DNA from: Leptopterna dolabrata
Taxonomy: Eukaryota > Arthropoda > Insecta > Hemiptera > Miridae
Assembly: GCA_954871275.1 (NCBI GenBank)
Contig: OX940975.1
Span: forward strand, 55,827,047-55,891,046
DNA: 64,000 nt
Reading direction: 5' to 3'
Shown here: positions 31,091 to 42,806 of the stretch, in pieces
Layout of the letters: each line of letters begins with the position of its first letter
How positions within the stretch are numbered: position 1 is the stretch's first letter
Position numbers and translations under genes: made by a program
The notes under the pieces: generated by a model
Told to the model about the DNA's origin: nothing
The model's database searches: none
The model's input: the letters and a program-made list of their open reading frames with translations, nothing else

Positions 31091-31641
31091 TGTGATGAAT
31101 TTAAATTTGGCGTGTGCTTCATCACGAGTGGCGTTTGGACATGCCCAGGGGGGTTATGAGCGAATCACCACCTCAACACCTGGGATCTTTTAGGTTGGTT
31201 TGGCTGGGGGTTATGAGCGAATCACCACCTCAACACCTGGGATCTTTTAGGTTGGTTTGGCTGGGGGTTATGAGCGAATCACCACCTCAACACCTGGGAT
31301 CTTTTAGGTTGGTTTGGCTGGGGGTTATGAGCGAATCACCACCTCAACACAGCATCTTTTAGGAGAGGAGAGAGAGGTAAGGAGAGAGAGAGAGTAGCCA
31401 GCGGCTAGAGGAAGCGTAGAATGGAGAAAAAGAGGCAGGCGCCGGGGTTTTATACACCCCAGTGGCTGTCTCCCTCCATCCCCTAGTTTGTAGGGGATGG
31501 TGGGGAATCAGGCTGGGCCTCTACCTCCTGCGTCTCTCGTCCCCACTCTTACCGTTTATTGGTGAGACCTAAAGTTGGTTGTACAAGGTTTGCGAGAACT
31601 TAAGTATGCTAGTGTTGTAGTTCTGGGAGGAACTCACGACA
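31091..31641 (-). repeat. 3' LTR of Gypsy B with 57-bp tandem units
   Basis: It is 551 bases, TG...CA. Three and a half units with GAGCGAATCACCACCTCAAC lie at 31149-31353. Read on the minus strand each begins AAAAGATCCCAGGTGTTGAG, related to the units in the Gypsy A LTR. The polypurine tract AACTGGGGGGACC is at about 31645-31657 on the minus strand. Confidence 0.8.
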
Positions 31642-32071
31642 TAGGTCCCCCCAGTTTGAGCAAAGGTTTGATGAGGGCTGAGGGCGCAGAGTTACATGGC
31701 TGAGGGCCGGCTGAAGAACAGGGGAAGCTGAAGGCACGGGAGCAGAAGTGCATGGCTGAGGGCATGATTGCAAACAATGGGAGCTGAAGGCTGTGGTGCT
31801 TAAAACTAGGTACAATGTTGGTGAAGAGTATTGAGTGTAGAGCTATGAAGGTAGGAGAAGTAATCGACTTATAGCTAGGTAGTGAAAAAGAAAAAATACA
31901 TAGATAGTGAACCTTAGATGCTAGGGAGGATGGTATGTACATTGATGCTTAGAAGATAGGTACAGTGAACTTAGGTGAGAGGTATGGTAGTATTTACAGT
32001 GATGCGTAGTGGTTAGGGTGATGCTTAGGTGGTAGATATAACAATATTTACAAGAAGACGATAAAGTAAGT

Positions 32072-32567
32072 TCAAGGAGTATGTACAGAGAGTAGATGTG
32101 AAAAAGATGATGAAGTAAGATGAGGCGATGCGTTGGGAAGGTGTGTCGATGGATGGAGCGGTGCGGTGAATGAGGAGCGTCGTGGCGGGGCCAGAGACGC
32201 GGCACCCTCTAACAGGCTTAACTGCGGCCTAGGCTGATAGAGGGGCTTCTTCACCGCCGTAGTGGGAGTGAAGGTGCGAGTGGCGCAGAGACGGTACCCG
32301 GGACGTCGCGGCGAGTGGAGGTGACGTCGGGGTCCGGTGAGCGAGATTGAGGAGACGCGAGGCGGTGCTGGTTGTGGGGCGGGAGGGTGAGTTGTCGGTT
32401 GAGAGTCGGTGGGGAGGAGGAGCTGGCTTACAGCGTGCCAGTGGGACGGTGTGGGGTTTCCCGTCAATTAACAGGGTAGCGGTACTGTTGGTGGAGCGGA
32501 TGACCTGAAAGGGCCTGGCATAGAGAAGTTGAAAGGTTTTGTGTATGCCGGGCTCTTTCAGGTACAT
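32072..32567 (-). pseudogene. Integrase C-terminus of Gypsy B
   Basis: Contains HKTFQLLYARPFQVI and TATLLIDGKPHTVPLARCKP, the CsRn1 integrase tail, then a Pro/Ser-rich stretch. It stops at the inversion point near 32590. Confidence 0.75.
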
Positions 32568-32624
32568 ATTATGAGTTGATGTGTAGAACCGCTTTGGGTA
32601 AGCGGTGTCGTTAACGGGGATCGG

Positions 32625-33172
32625 GTGGTGAAGGCCTCCATCCCCTCAAACTTCAACAGGCTCGCCAACATTTCGACCGCCTCATTGCGGACAAAATCAT
32701 CCGCCCCTCCAACTCCCCTTGGGCTTCCCCCCTCCACATTGTGCAGAAGCCCAATGGGGACATACGCCCCTGCGGTGATTACCGCCGCCTCAACGCCCGG
32801 ACCACGCCCGACCTCTATAATGTCCCCCACCTCCGGGACTTCTCCACACATCTAGACGGCGCCACCATCTTTTCAACCCTAGACATATCCCGGGCGTTCC
32901 ACCATATTGACATTTACCCCCCAGATATACCCAAAACCGCCATAATGACTCCATTTGGGCTTTTTGAATATTTAAAAATGGGATTCGGCCTCCGTAACGC
33001 TGCCCAAACAAGGCAGCGTTACGCCCAACCCTCCGTCCGCTGCCTCGGGCACCTTGTCACCGCCTCCGGAATTACGCCCCTCCCCGATAAGGTTCAGGCC
33101 TTACGAGACTTTCCCCAGCCCCGCACCGTCACCGAGCTCCGCCGCTTCCTCGGTATGCTGAATTTTTACTGA
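32625..33172 (+). pseudogene. Reverse transcriptase of Gypsy B, catalytic box deleted
   Basis: The frame carries GDIRPCGDYRRLNART, TIFSTLDISRAFHHI and FGLFEYLKMGFGLRNAAQT, nearly the same as Gypsy A. It then jumps from QRY (about 33020) to CLGHLVTASGITPLPDK. The part with the YxDD catalytic box, present in Gypsy A, is absent. The enzyme is dead. Confidence 0.8.
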
Positions 33173-33185
33173 CGTCACATGAAGC

Positions 33186-34619
33186 ATGCGGCACAGCACC
33201 AACAACCGATCATCAATGCCATACCTCAACCGGCTAAAAAAAAATGACAATCGCACGATCCAGTGGCCCGAGGAACTCGCAACCGCCTTTAAAACCTGCA
33301 AAAATGATCTCGCCGCCGCCGCTCTACTTGCCCACCCCAGCCCCCACGCCCCCCTCTCCGTCACCACGGACGCCTCCGACTGGGCAATCGGAGCCGTTCT
33401 CCACCAACATACCGGCGCGGGACTCCAACCACTCGGTTTCTTCTCCAAAACCTTGTCCCCTACTCAAAAAATTTACTCCACATTCGACAGAGAGCTGCTC
33501 GCCATCCACGAAGCCATCAAGCACTTTCGTGACTTCGTGGAGGGCCGACAGTTCTCTGTCATCACAGATCACAAACCCCTAACACACGCCCTCCTACAGA
33601 ACCTCAAAACCGCCTCGCCCCGCCGCCTCCGGCAGTTAGAGTTTATCGAACAATTCGCAACCGATATACGCTACCTGCCGGGGGCCGACAACTGCGTGGC
33701 GGACACACTTTCCCGCCCCACGCCCGCGCCGGTATCAGAACTGCTCCCGTTCCCTTCCCCCCAAATTATTCACAGTCATCAAACCCCCGACTCCGATTCC
33801 GCCCTGTCAAATTTAATCTCCGCCGAAAAATTACAACAGCTGCCGCCCCACGACCTCTGGTGCGACGTATCCGCCGACACCCCGCGCCCTTACGTCCCAC
33901 CAGCGCTCAGGCGGCAGCTGTTCTTACACTACCACTCCCTCCACCACCCCGCCATCCGGGCGAGCCGGGACCTCATCAAGACACGGTACTTCTGGCCCCA
34001 CATGAATACCGATATCCGTAATTGGGTTCTAGGGTGCCAGAAGTGCCAACAACATAAGGTCTCGGCTCACCCCCACATTCCCCCCCACCACATCGAAGAC
34101 TCCCTCCCGTGGGAACACATCCACCTCGATCTGATCGGCCCCCTTCCCCCCTCAGAGGGGAAGAAATACCTACTGCCTCACCATGATCGACCGTGCGACG
34201 AATTGGGTCGAATGTATTCCACTCGCCCATATCTCCGCGGACACCGTCGCCGCGGCGTTCCTCAACAACTGGATCGCCCGCTACGGTTGTCCGCGGACCG
34301 TCACGGTCGATCAGCGGAGGCAGTTTCAACTCGCCCACTTCTCCGATCTCCTCCGTTCCCTCGGGATACACGAAATACACACCACCCCCTATCACCCCCA
34401 ATCTAATGGCAAAGTAGAGCGGTGGCATTTAGTACTAAAAGAAGCCATCGCCACCTCCTCCACTTCCCCTTCATGGATCAAGACTCTCCCGTACGTGCTA
34501 CTCAGCCTACGAACTTCCGCCTGCCCTTCCGACAGCGTCAGTCCAGCGCAACGAGCTTTCAGGGACCCCCTCCGCCTACCCACCAACATTTTTCTTTCAT
34601 GCGCCGACCCGTCAAACAG
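33186..34619 (+). pseudogene. RNase H and integrase core of Gypsy B
   Basis: RNase H blocks appear at about 33360-33700 (VTTDASDWAIGAVLHQ, TFDRELLAIHEAIKHF, FSVITDHKPL). The zinc-binding integrase start (HYHSLHHPA ... CQKCQQHK) is at about 33920-34060. The core is LDLIGPLPPSEG (34125-34160), then, after a frameshift near 34165, IDRATNWVECIPL and HTTPYHPQSNGKVERWH (34380-34430). The frameshift and the cut at 34619 show it is not functional. Confidence 0.75.
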
Positions 34620-34850
34620 GGAGCGTAGAATGGAGAAAAAGAGGCAGGCGCCGGGGTTTTATACACCCCAGTGGCTGTCTCCCTCCATCCCCTAGTTTGT
34701 AGGGGATGGTGGGGAATCAGGCTGGGCCTCTACCTCCTGCGTCTCTCGTCCCCACTCTTACCGTTTATTGGTGAGAACTAAAGTTGGTTGTACAAGGTTT
34801 GCGAGAACCTAAGTATGCTAGTGTTGTAGTTCTGGGAGGAACTCACCACA
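34620..34850 (-). repeat. Truncated 5' LTR of Gypsy B
   Basis: It matches 31411-31641 of the left LTR almost exactly but lacks the tandem-unit part. The ATTCG duplication follows. Confidence 0.8.
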
Positions 34851-35097
34851 ATTCGGTTTGTAGGTCCCATTTGGGATGTAGGTCGGTAAAGCTCGGCTTC
34901 AGTCTGCTCAAGGAGTGGAAATGGGGGTTGAAATCCTCAATAGAATGATACATATAACTATGGTTTTTATGACTTTTTAAATTGATTCCGAATTAGAGAA
35001 TTTTTTTAGAGCACCTGGAACAGTGTATGTCCAGCCGTTCGTTCTCAATAAGGTCTGGGAGTTTTCACCGAAAAGCTTTGAAAACATGAGTGTGAAT
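34851..35097 (-). repeat. Family R copy, second part
   Basis: It continues the family R copy after Gypsy B. GGGGTTGAAAT, GTCCAGCCGTTCGTTCT and CAATAAGGTC match the reverse of 18850-19030. It ends at GTGTGAAT, where the hAT-like element is inserted. Confidence 0.65.
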
Positions 35098-36715
35098 TAG
35101 GGATGGTAGGATACCTCCGCTATATGGAAGTATCGATACCGATATATAGGTATCGAGTATCGGAAGAAAATCATCGGTGTCGGTACAGAAAAGTATCGGA
35201 AGATCGGTACTATTTTGCCCTTTTTTCCGATACCTCTCGACAGGGGCGTTGCGTCCATAAGGCCACTGCCCCGGCACCCAAAAACACCAGGAGTAAAAAA
35301 AAAACTCCGATCATGGGTTCAGTTGGCATTTGAATTTCCCTCTGTACACTGTACCTAGCATTTTTCACAAAGTTCAGCAGCGACTCGCCAGATTTCTCTG
35401 GCTATGAACAGTCAATGTTCTAGCAGAGCATCCATGGTGGCTCCTTCATGTTAGCTCCATAGACCAAGCATGTTATCAGAATAAAGCGACAGTAATCGAT
35501 GCCCTACAATCGAAATTGTTACCTTAGCTCCTGAAACTGGCAGGTAGGTCCTGGGACCTAGTGTTCCAATGGCAACTGATAAAAATGGTCTGTACGCGCA
35601 TGCTGAGTCGAGTAAAAATGTTGTTCGCCACACCCACTTTGGACCCTGTCCCCAGAATCTGATGTCCACCCCAAAATCGTTCCTATCCACAATCGATTCG
35701 ATCCCTTTGATTCAATTTGTCATCTCGATATGAGATGGTCTTCAGATTTGTTCTTGTTGTCTCGTGAATCACATTCGTTTTCTCTGTTGAGTCTCTCAGT
35801 TTTCCACTTTTTGCGTCAAATTTTGTGTGGTTTGCGTTTGGTCCGGTTCTGATGACAGATTTGTATTTGTGGTACCTACGTGCGTTTTGTCGTGTTTGCT
35901 GTTTGTGTTCTTGTTGTGGTTTGTGGATTGATTGGCTTCGTAACACACAGATAACTACCTAGCTTCTAGTCAATAGCTTCTCCATTCAAGTAGGTGCTGG
36001 CCGGTGGGTCATTGTTTTGTAGTATTTTAGTTTACTATATATTTGTACCACATGAATTCGGTGGCTAATTTGCAGAAGAAATTGTCGACATTTTCGTACA
36101 ACCATAGTGTTGATTGAAAGAGAACTGCCTTTGCTGAATATCACTCAACCAGTAATTAAGGGAAGGGTATTGTTGCCGTGGGGTATTTTGTAGACAAATC
36201 TGTTGGCTTTGTGTTCTGGTTTCGTGCCCCACTGTTTTCAGAGCCCACGCACCGCTACTGCTTCTCGATATCAATTATTCTTGTAAGTAAAATGAAATTT
36301 TTTCTGTCATAAAAATTTGTGGGTTTGTTTCCAAACTCGTGGAGGCACCCGGATTGGTTACAATCCATGTAGAGTTTCTATAAATTTTACTAAGCCAGAT
36401 GCATCAAAAAGAGCTATCGTCAGTGGGCTTGGAACACCACCACCACCACCACCGATACCTGCTACTCCATTACCTTCATTTTTTAAAAATTTTGTTATTG
36501 CCTGCTTTATTACCCTTTACACTAAAAAAAAAGAACTTATTTCAATTTTCCAAATATCGGTGGTATCGTAGGTATAACGAAATTTAATATCGATATATAG
36601 GTCTATCATTGCTTTTTCAATATCAGTATCAGAAAAATGTCGAGTGTCGATACATTATCATTAATATCGTATCGAAGGTCGACGTCGATACTTTTGGGGT
36701 TTCCTACTGTCCCTA
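35098..36715. mobile_element. Non-autonomous hAT-like element
   Basis: The ends TAGGGATGGTAGGATACC and TAGGGACAGTAGGAAACC are inverted copies. The 8-base duplication GTGTGAAT lies on both sides (35090-35097; 36716-36723), the hAT hallmark. Near both ends are many TATCGATA/ATCGATAC words (35130-35230; 36550-36690), probable transposase-binding repeats. The 1.6 kb interior has no transposase; a CACCAC microsatellite is at 36438-36456. Confidence 0.8.
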
Positions 36716-36723
36716 GTGTGAAT

Positions 36724-39120
36724 CATAAGGTAGGTAGGTAGGTATAGGTGCATCCAGCCCAGATATCATTGCTAGGGAACAACTGATCATAATCACGGGT
36801 GGCTTAATAAACTCGAGCTGTTGTTCTGTGATATTATTTGATTTGAAGAATGGTGGTTATTTTGGTTTTATTGGTAGGTACTTAGTAACGAGAGCAAGTT
36901 CGGTTCAGTTTCTGTCCGCCATTGTGTCTGCAAATCCTTGCCACATGCATAACATCCTCAATTCGAATCCGATTTTGCTAAAAATTTCAGGAGTCATGCA
37001 TATTGGGCCTCAGATGGTCCCGTATGAGTTACAGAACAGTCGGACCATTTGTACGACTACTGCGCAGTGCGCATGCGCAAGTGCGAATCTGAGGTCATAA
37101 ATTTCTCACAAAGAAATGGCCTGGTGTTGTTCAAATACAGTGGGTATTATTCTGGGGTAGGCAGCTTCTAGATGGCTCCATGTATTTCAAGACACTTGGA
37201 TCACTGATATGACCACTGCACATGCACAAATGCGAAATCGGTGGTACTGCAGCAATTTCATTTTATTTGTTTAATTTCGTCCACAGTACAAATTCCACCT
37301 GTTGCTATCCAACCACAGCTGTACTGCGACAAAGAAATCCATGCAAGGAGGCGTTGGCATGGTCATTCGAATTGCTTTGAGTCCACAGTCAAACCAATGG
37401 CCCAGTTTTGCTAAAATTTGATGGGTAGTTGGGGTGTAGCTCCTAGATTTTCCCTAATGAATTACAGAACGATTGGATCATGACTACAGCGGCTGTGCAT
37501 GGGCATACGCTAATCTGAGGTAGCTCTCAATTTCTCAAAGATAAATGGCCCGATTATGCTCAAACAGTAAATAGTGATCAAGGCAGAAGGGATCTATCTA
37601 TGCAGAAAAATATTAAACCGATGTGTTTAATAATTTGCAGCTTTTTTTGTGACCGAATTAGTTATAGAGTAGGGTATTCTGAGTGTGAAGTTTCGGTATA
37701 AAAATAAAGTCTTTCAAACAAAAATAAGAGTTTTTCAACGAGTCATGGACGAGTTTCAGTTAATGGATCGAAATTAAGGAAGGTGTAGGAACACAGCAAT
37801 AAAGGGCATCACCCGATGGACGCGAAAGTCGATTTCGAGGTTGACAAATGACCCTGCCACCGGATGACAACTGACACCTGTTCCTAACTGACGTTTACAC
37901 GGCACAAGTTTGACTGGCGAGGCTGATGTGCGAGTCAAATTCGTGAGGCAACGCCCCAAATCACCCCGTGAATCTGATGCGCGAGTCACTAGGGAAAAGG
38001 GTGAGCCTTCGGTATCTGTGAGGCAGCCCCACCACTACCTCCTCGTGCAGCTGCGTAATTCGCATCAATTTTATCAGAATGAATTTTGAAAAGACAGTGA
38101 GAACGCCACGGAAAACGTCAACACTGTTGTTGGTGGGTGAGGGAACTATTTCGTCAACGAGTGCAGTATGACAGCAGTCTGATGAGAGATCCTGTGGTAC
38201 TTCTTCTCCCGTGACCTGTTACTGTGAAACGTACCCATCAAAATTTTCATCCTAAAGTTCACACTTGAAAGGGGGAGTTGCAAATCACGCACTAGGTATC
38301 TCTACAAATCTTCTCTTTTATTTTTGTGGTTTAATTTGTGTTTACAATTCCACAAAGCAGGGTAACATATTACTTCCGAATTAATTGGATGCATTGTTCT
38401 TGGTCCATCTTCACTCGCAAGTCATTAACAACCAGTTCACACTGAGCGAATCAACAGACTGAATCATCTTTGACTCGTGCCGGAGATCGGCAGACAGACG
38501 GCACTGTGCATCAGCCTAGCGAGTCTATGTTCACAGTCTAGAACAGTCTACACTTAGCGAGTTTGACTCGTGCATCAGCCTGGCGAGTGAAACTCGTCGT
38601 GTAACCGCCCCTCTAGATACGTGTGTCTTGCATTCCAAAATATTGATGTGCCCTCAAAAATTACTTCCGCAAGTGAAGAGTTAGTCGTGGTTTTAGATGT
38701 GTGGCTACAAAGAAAAAACGTCTGCAAAGTTGGGTGGGCAATATCGCTTCCTCACTTATTGTAAAATGGATGTATGGAATCAGTTGGTAAAAAAATGATG
38801 AGTCAAAATGATTGATTAGCAATAAATAGAGTAGTAATAAATTACCTAAAAAATCATACCTAATCGGATTATAGGAATTAATATTAGTGTTATAAATAGA
38901 TAAACCGTTGAAAGAACCAGATGAAAAGTGAGTAGGTATTTCTAAATTATGAATACAGTTACAATGTGAATGAATGACAAGGTTGTTAGGTAGGCAATGA
39001 AACAATTGAGTGAAGCTAGTTATAATAAAACTAATTAAATACCTATTAATGTAACAAAAAAAGGTTACATCTCATAGTCAAGAGTTTTGAATACATATAT
39101 GGCAACCAATTTCAAGTTTG
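36724..39120. other. Intronic stretch with a degraded inverted-repeat element
   Basis: No gene is visible. Sequences around 37888-37960 and 38550-38620 are imperfect inverted copies with GAGGCTGATG and GAGTCAAA words (TTTACACGGC... against TTACACGACG...), suggesting an old foldback or TIR element of about 730 bases. No target duplication is seen. Confidence 0.35.
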
Positions 39121-39125
39121 CACAT

Positions 39126-39310
39126 TGTTATGTTTTATAGAAAACTATGGTAATAAAATAGAATAAAGAGGAAAAGGAATGATAAGGCCGGCGTGGTAGC
39201 ATTAACTGATATAATACTGAATTGATAAGGTTACATGGATGTTAGCCATAGAGCAAAGGCGTGGATGGATGATAGGCTGAAGCAGGTAACATGGATGAAG
39301 GTATACAACA
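39126..39310 (-). repeat. 3' LTR of Gypsy E
   Basis: 185 bases, about 98% identical to the right LTR by eye (three differences). The neighbouring 39311-39370 is a tandem of GTACAAAAAGA-like words. The expected purine-rich tract on the coding strand is not obvious. Confidence 0.85.
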
Positions 39311-39432
39311 AGGGTACAAAAAGAGTACAAAAACAGTACAACAAAAAGAGTAACAAAAAGAGTACATGTAACTAAATCAAAATCAATGTCATTATGGAAG
39401 ACGTTTATGGACTTTACAGTAAGTTTAGGAAA

Positions 39433-40668
39433 TCACAAGTCTTCTATCCTGTATAGAACTACATTCGAATCACGGTATCTCTCTGGTAGTCTCCTTGGTC
39501 GAGCAGGTCTCACGGCAGGACTTTGTGGAGTGGTAAACGGTGCATGAGGAGGTTGCCTGGGTGGTGACTGTGAGTGGAGCTGCGGTGACGGACTTGGTTG
39601 GAGTGGTGCAGCCTGCTGCCTTGTGATTCCTGGAATCCCAAAGGACTGCACTGGACCAAAAAACACAGGGTTTTTTGGCTGGACAAGTATGCTACGCAGC
39701 TGGTTGATGTGTCGTTTCAGTTCCCTCTTTGACTCGTCCAATTGGACCAGGTAATGCTGTTGTCCAAATCTCCGCAGCACCTTACCAAACTCCCATGTTG
39801 GTTTATTTTGTTTGAAAGTGCGGATCTGCACTCTCTCCCCAACACAAAAGAACCTCTTGGCAATGTGACGTGATGGCTGATCAATGTGTGGTGTGACAGG
39901 GAGAAGTGCATCTAAGCGGATGCGGAACCTTCGCTTTAGGTACAGTTCCGCCGGCGATGACCCACAGGCAAGTGGAGTAGCCCTGTAGCAGAGCAAGATC
40001 TTAGCCAGCTTGTCACGCATGGGAAGATCTTCATCTGAGGCAGCTCGTAGCTTATTCTTCAATGTTTGTACATTGCGCTCAGCAAGGCCATTGGTAGCTG
40101 GGTGCCCTGGTGCTATGAATTTCTGGAAAATTCCATGAGAGTGGCAATATTGGTGGAATGTCTCACTTTGAAATATAGTTGCATTATCCGATACAAGATG
40201 TGACGGAAATCCATGTGTGGTGAAAATCTTGTTGAGGAGTTGGATAGTTGAAGTAGTGGTAGGTGCATCTGTGATTGGCTCAATTTCAGCCCATTTGGAT
40301 TTGGCATCAACACACACCAGAAAATGGTGGCCTTGGAAAGGGCCAGCGTAATCTATATGCATACGCTCCCAATTTTCTGATGGTTTGTCCCACGGATGAA
40401 TTGTTGCTTTTGGCGGGTCTGATCTTGTAAGGGCACACTGCTCACAACCCTTTACTAGATGCTCAATTTGTCCATCAATGCCAGGCCAGTAAACATACTT
40501 CCGTGCAAGCTGTTTCATTTTTATTATGCCTAAATGTGTCTCATGTAGTTCTGATGGAACCTGATCACGGAGTGAATTGGGAATGACAACACGGTCCTGG
40601 CGAAATAACGCTCCTTGATGCAATGTAAATTCTGAATCAATGCACTTGTTCCTGAGTGGGGTCTTCAT
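39433..40668 (-). pseudogene. Integrase of Gypsy E
   Basis: The open frame has 411 codons. A zinc-binding start (HETHLGIIKMKQLARKYVYW ... CEQC), the core Asp in HIDYAGPF, the second Asp in LVSDNATIF and the Glu in NGLAERNVQTLK are all present, so the integrase domain itself looks intact. A chromodomain is not seen; the end is Pro/Gln-rich. The frame is separated from RNase H by an in-frame stop near 40690. Confidence 0.85.
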
Positions 40669-40689
40669 GAGTTCTGGATCCTTGGTGGT

Positions 40690-41374
40690 TTCCTACTGAA
40701 TGGATTCAAAAGTCACCTTGCAGCTTGAAATTTGGGAAATTTGTTCCGCAAAAATGTGGTTAACCTCTTCTCCTATTCCCATGTCAGTTGAAGTGTAGAC
40801 CTGGTGTATTGGTGCTCGAGAGAGGCAATCAACATTTTTGTTTTCTTCACCAGACTTGAACTTGACTTTATAGTCAAACCCAGAGAGAAATGACGCATAG
40901 CGTAACAACCGGGCACTGGTCATCTGGGGCAAGTTTTTGTTATGCTGAAAAATGCGTGTTAAGGGTTGGTTATCCGTAATGAGGGTAAACCCTCGACCAA
41001 AAAAGGTAATCATAAAAGTGATTCACCCCAAACACAATTGCAAGAGCCTCTCTGTCCAACTGGCTATAGTTGGCTTCTGATGCTGTAAGGGAACGAGAAG
41101 CATAGGCAATTGGCCGTTCAGCGTCATCAATTGTGTGGCTTAAAACTGCTGCAATGCCATCTGGACTGGCATCACACGTGAGGATGACTGGCAGTTTGGG
41201 GTCAAACGGCATCAGGATGCGGTCACTACAGAGTTCAGCTTTGAGTTTCATAAACGCAGCTTCACAAGTGGTATTCCATAGGAATTTTTGATTGGTCTTC
41301 AGTAGATTGCGAAGTGGTGCAGACAAGGATGAGAACTCTGGGATGAATCTTGAGTAATAAGTCAGGAGGCCCAA
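40690..41374 (-). pseudogene. RNase H of Gypsy E, frameshifted
   Basis: Blocks ILTCDASPDGIAAVLSH, AYASRSLTASEANYSQLDRE and, after a frameshift near 41000, FTLITDNQPLTRIF and GEENKNVDCLSRAP. A stop codon at about 40692 ends the frame before integrase. Confidence 0.8.
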
Positions 41375-41447
41375 AAAACGGCGAACTCCATCTGTATCTG
41401 TAGGGCGTGGTAAATCGTTAACAGCTCTGATTTTTTCAGGAGACTTC

Positions 41448-42800
41448 CTAATTTGGTTGTGTTACATGCCCAAGGAATTCAATCTTCTGTTCAAAAAAGG
41501 AACATTTGTTGCGGTTGACGTGTAGGTCATTTTCTTCAAGGCGCTTAAGACAGGCATGTAAATTTGCAGTACATTCACCTATTGAAGCTCCGTGACAAAT
41601 TATGTCATCAAAATAAGCCTCTGTCTTTGGTAATCCATGGAGAACCTGTGCAATTATCCTATTGAATTCGGCCGGGGCAGTTTTTATACCAAAACTGAGG
41701 CGATTCATTTTATACATACCACGGTGTGTAGCTATGGTTTGGATAATGGCACTTTCTGAGCAAACCTTCAAATGCAAATATGCCTTGAATAGGCCAATCT
41801 TGCAAAAGTAGCGGGAACCTCGCAAGCTATGGAGGACATCATCAATCCTACGTATTGGAAAGTTGGCTGAAACAAGCCTTTCATTGACTCCAGACTTATA
41901 ATCGACACATAGTCGCACACCCCCATCTGCTTTTGGGATCACAACCAAGGGGGACCCCCAATCACTGGTTGTAACAGGTGAGATGATTCCAGCAGCTTCA
42001 AGGGTATCCAGTTCTTTTTCCACTCGTTCCCGTAGGGCATATGGTAAGTGGCGCTCTCTGGTAAAACTTGGTTTTGCCCCCTCCCTGAGCTGTAACACAA
42101 CTTCATAATTCGGTACACACCCAATCTTCTCAGTGAATACTTGAGGGAATTTTGCAATAATATTGTCTGACATGCTTACTGAATGAACTGGTATCTGGTG
42201 AAGCTCAGAGGACTTCATTCCAAGGTCAATCTCTCTGAGTTCAATCTCAAGGCCTCTTATCCACTGTCGGCCAAGCAATGCGGTGTGCCCTGTAGGAAAA
42301 ATGAACAGATCAGCTGTAACTTCTCTGCCCCTGTACCCCACAGTGACATTGATTTTCCCCTTTGGCTTGATTATGTTTCCTGAGTAAGACCCGAAAACAG
42401 TGTGTGCAGGTAGAAGTAACTCACTCAAATTTAAGTTGTGAAAATCATCCTCATTGAGAAGGGAAAATCTGGCACCAGAATCAACTTCCATGCGCTGGGG
42501 GCGGCCATTGATGAGTACAGTGACCATGTATTTATCGGGTTCTGGGGAGACCTCAAACAAATCAACAATTTGTGTTTCAAGGCAGGAAATGCCATAAGTG
42601 TGATCAGCCTCAAGATAGGTGATGGCTGCACCATCTGTACTGCCTGACTTGAGATTTTGTGTAAGGGTAGTAATGCAAACTCGTGCAACATGTCCTTGGC
42701 GGCCACAACTATTACAGTGGACCTTGTTGTAATCCACCCGACAATTAGCCACCTGGTGGTTATTACGGCCACAACGTGTGCAAAGGTCCTGGATGCCCAA
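41448..42800 (-). pseudogene. Nucleocapsid, protease and reverse transcriptase of Gypsy E
   Basis: Two zinc knuckles (CTRCGRNNHQVANC and CNSCGRQGHVARVC, residues about 7-47), protease motif VDSGARFSLL (about residue 106), RT blocks (VRLCVDYKSG, AYFDDIICHG). In the RT block FCKIGLFKAYLHL the usual catalytic Asp is Gly, a loss of function unless it is a sequencing error. The frame is in register with gag, separated by one TAA, and ends by a one-base shift at about 41450. Confidence 0.85.
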
Positions 42801-42806
42801 AGCCTT

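Larger units (their letters stand above)
31091..34850 (-). mobile_element. CsRn1-type Gypsy B with an inverted middle
   Basis: Bounded by ATTCG on both sides (31086-31090 and 34851-34855) inside a family R copy. The left LTR (31091-31641) is complete. The right LTR (34620-34850) is truncated to about 230 bases. Both are in minus orientation and related to the LTRs of Gypsy A. The integrase tail next to the left LTR is on the minus strand, but the RT, RNase H and integrase core at 32625-34619 are on the plus strand, so the middle has been inverted. Gag, protease and part of the RT are missing. Confidence 0.8.

Noticed and set aside
31114..31362. Open frame with three perfect 19-residue repeats
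   Set aside because: It is the translation of the 57-bp tandem units in the Gypsy B LTR; the unit length is a multiple of three, so the frame stays open by chance.
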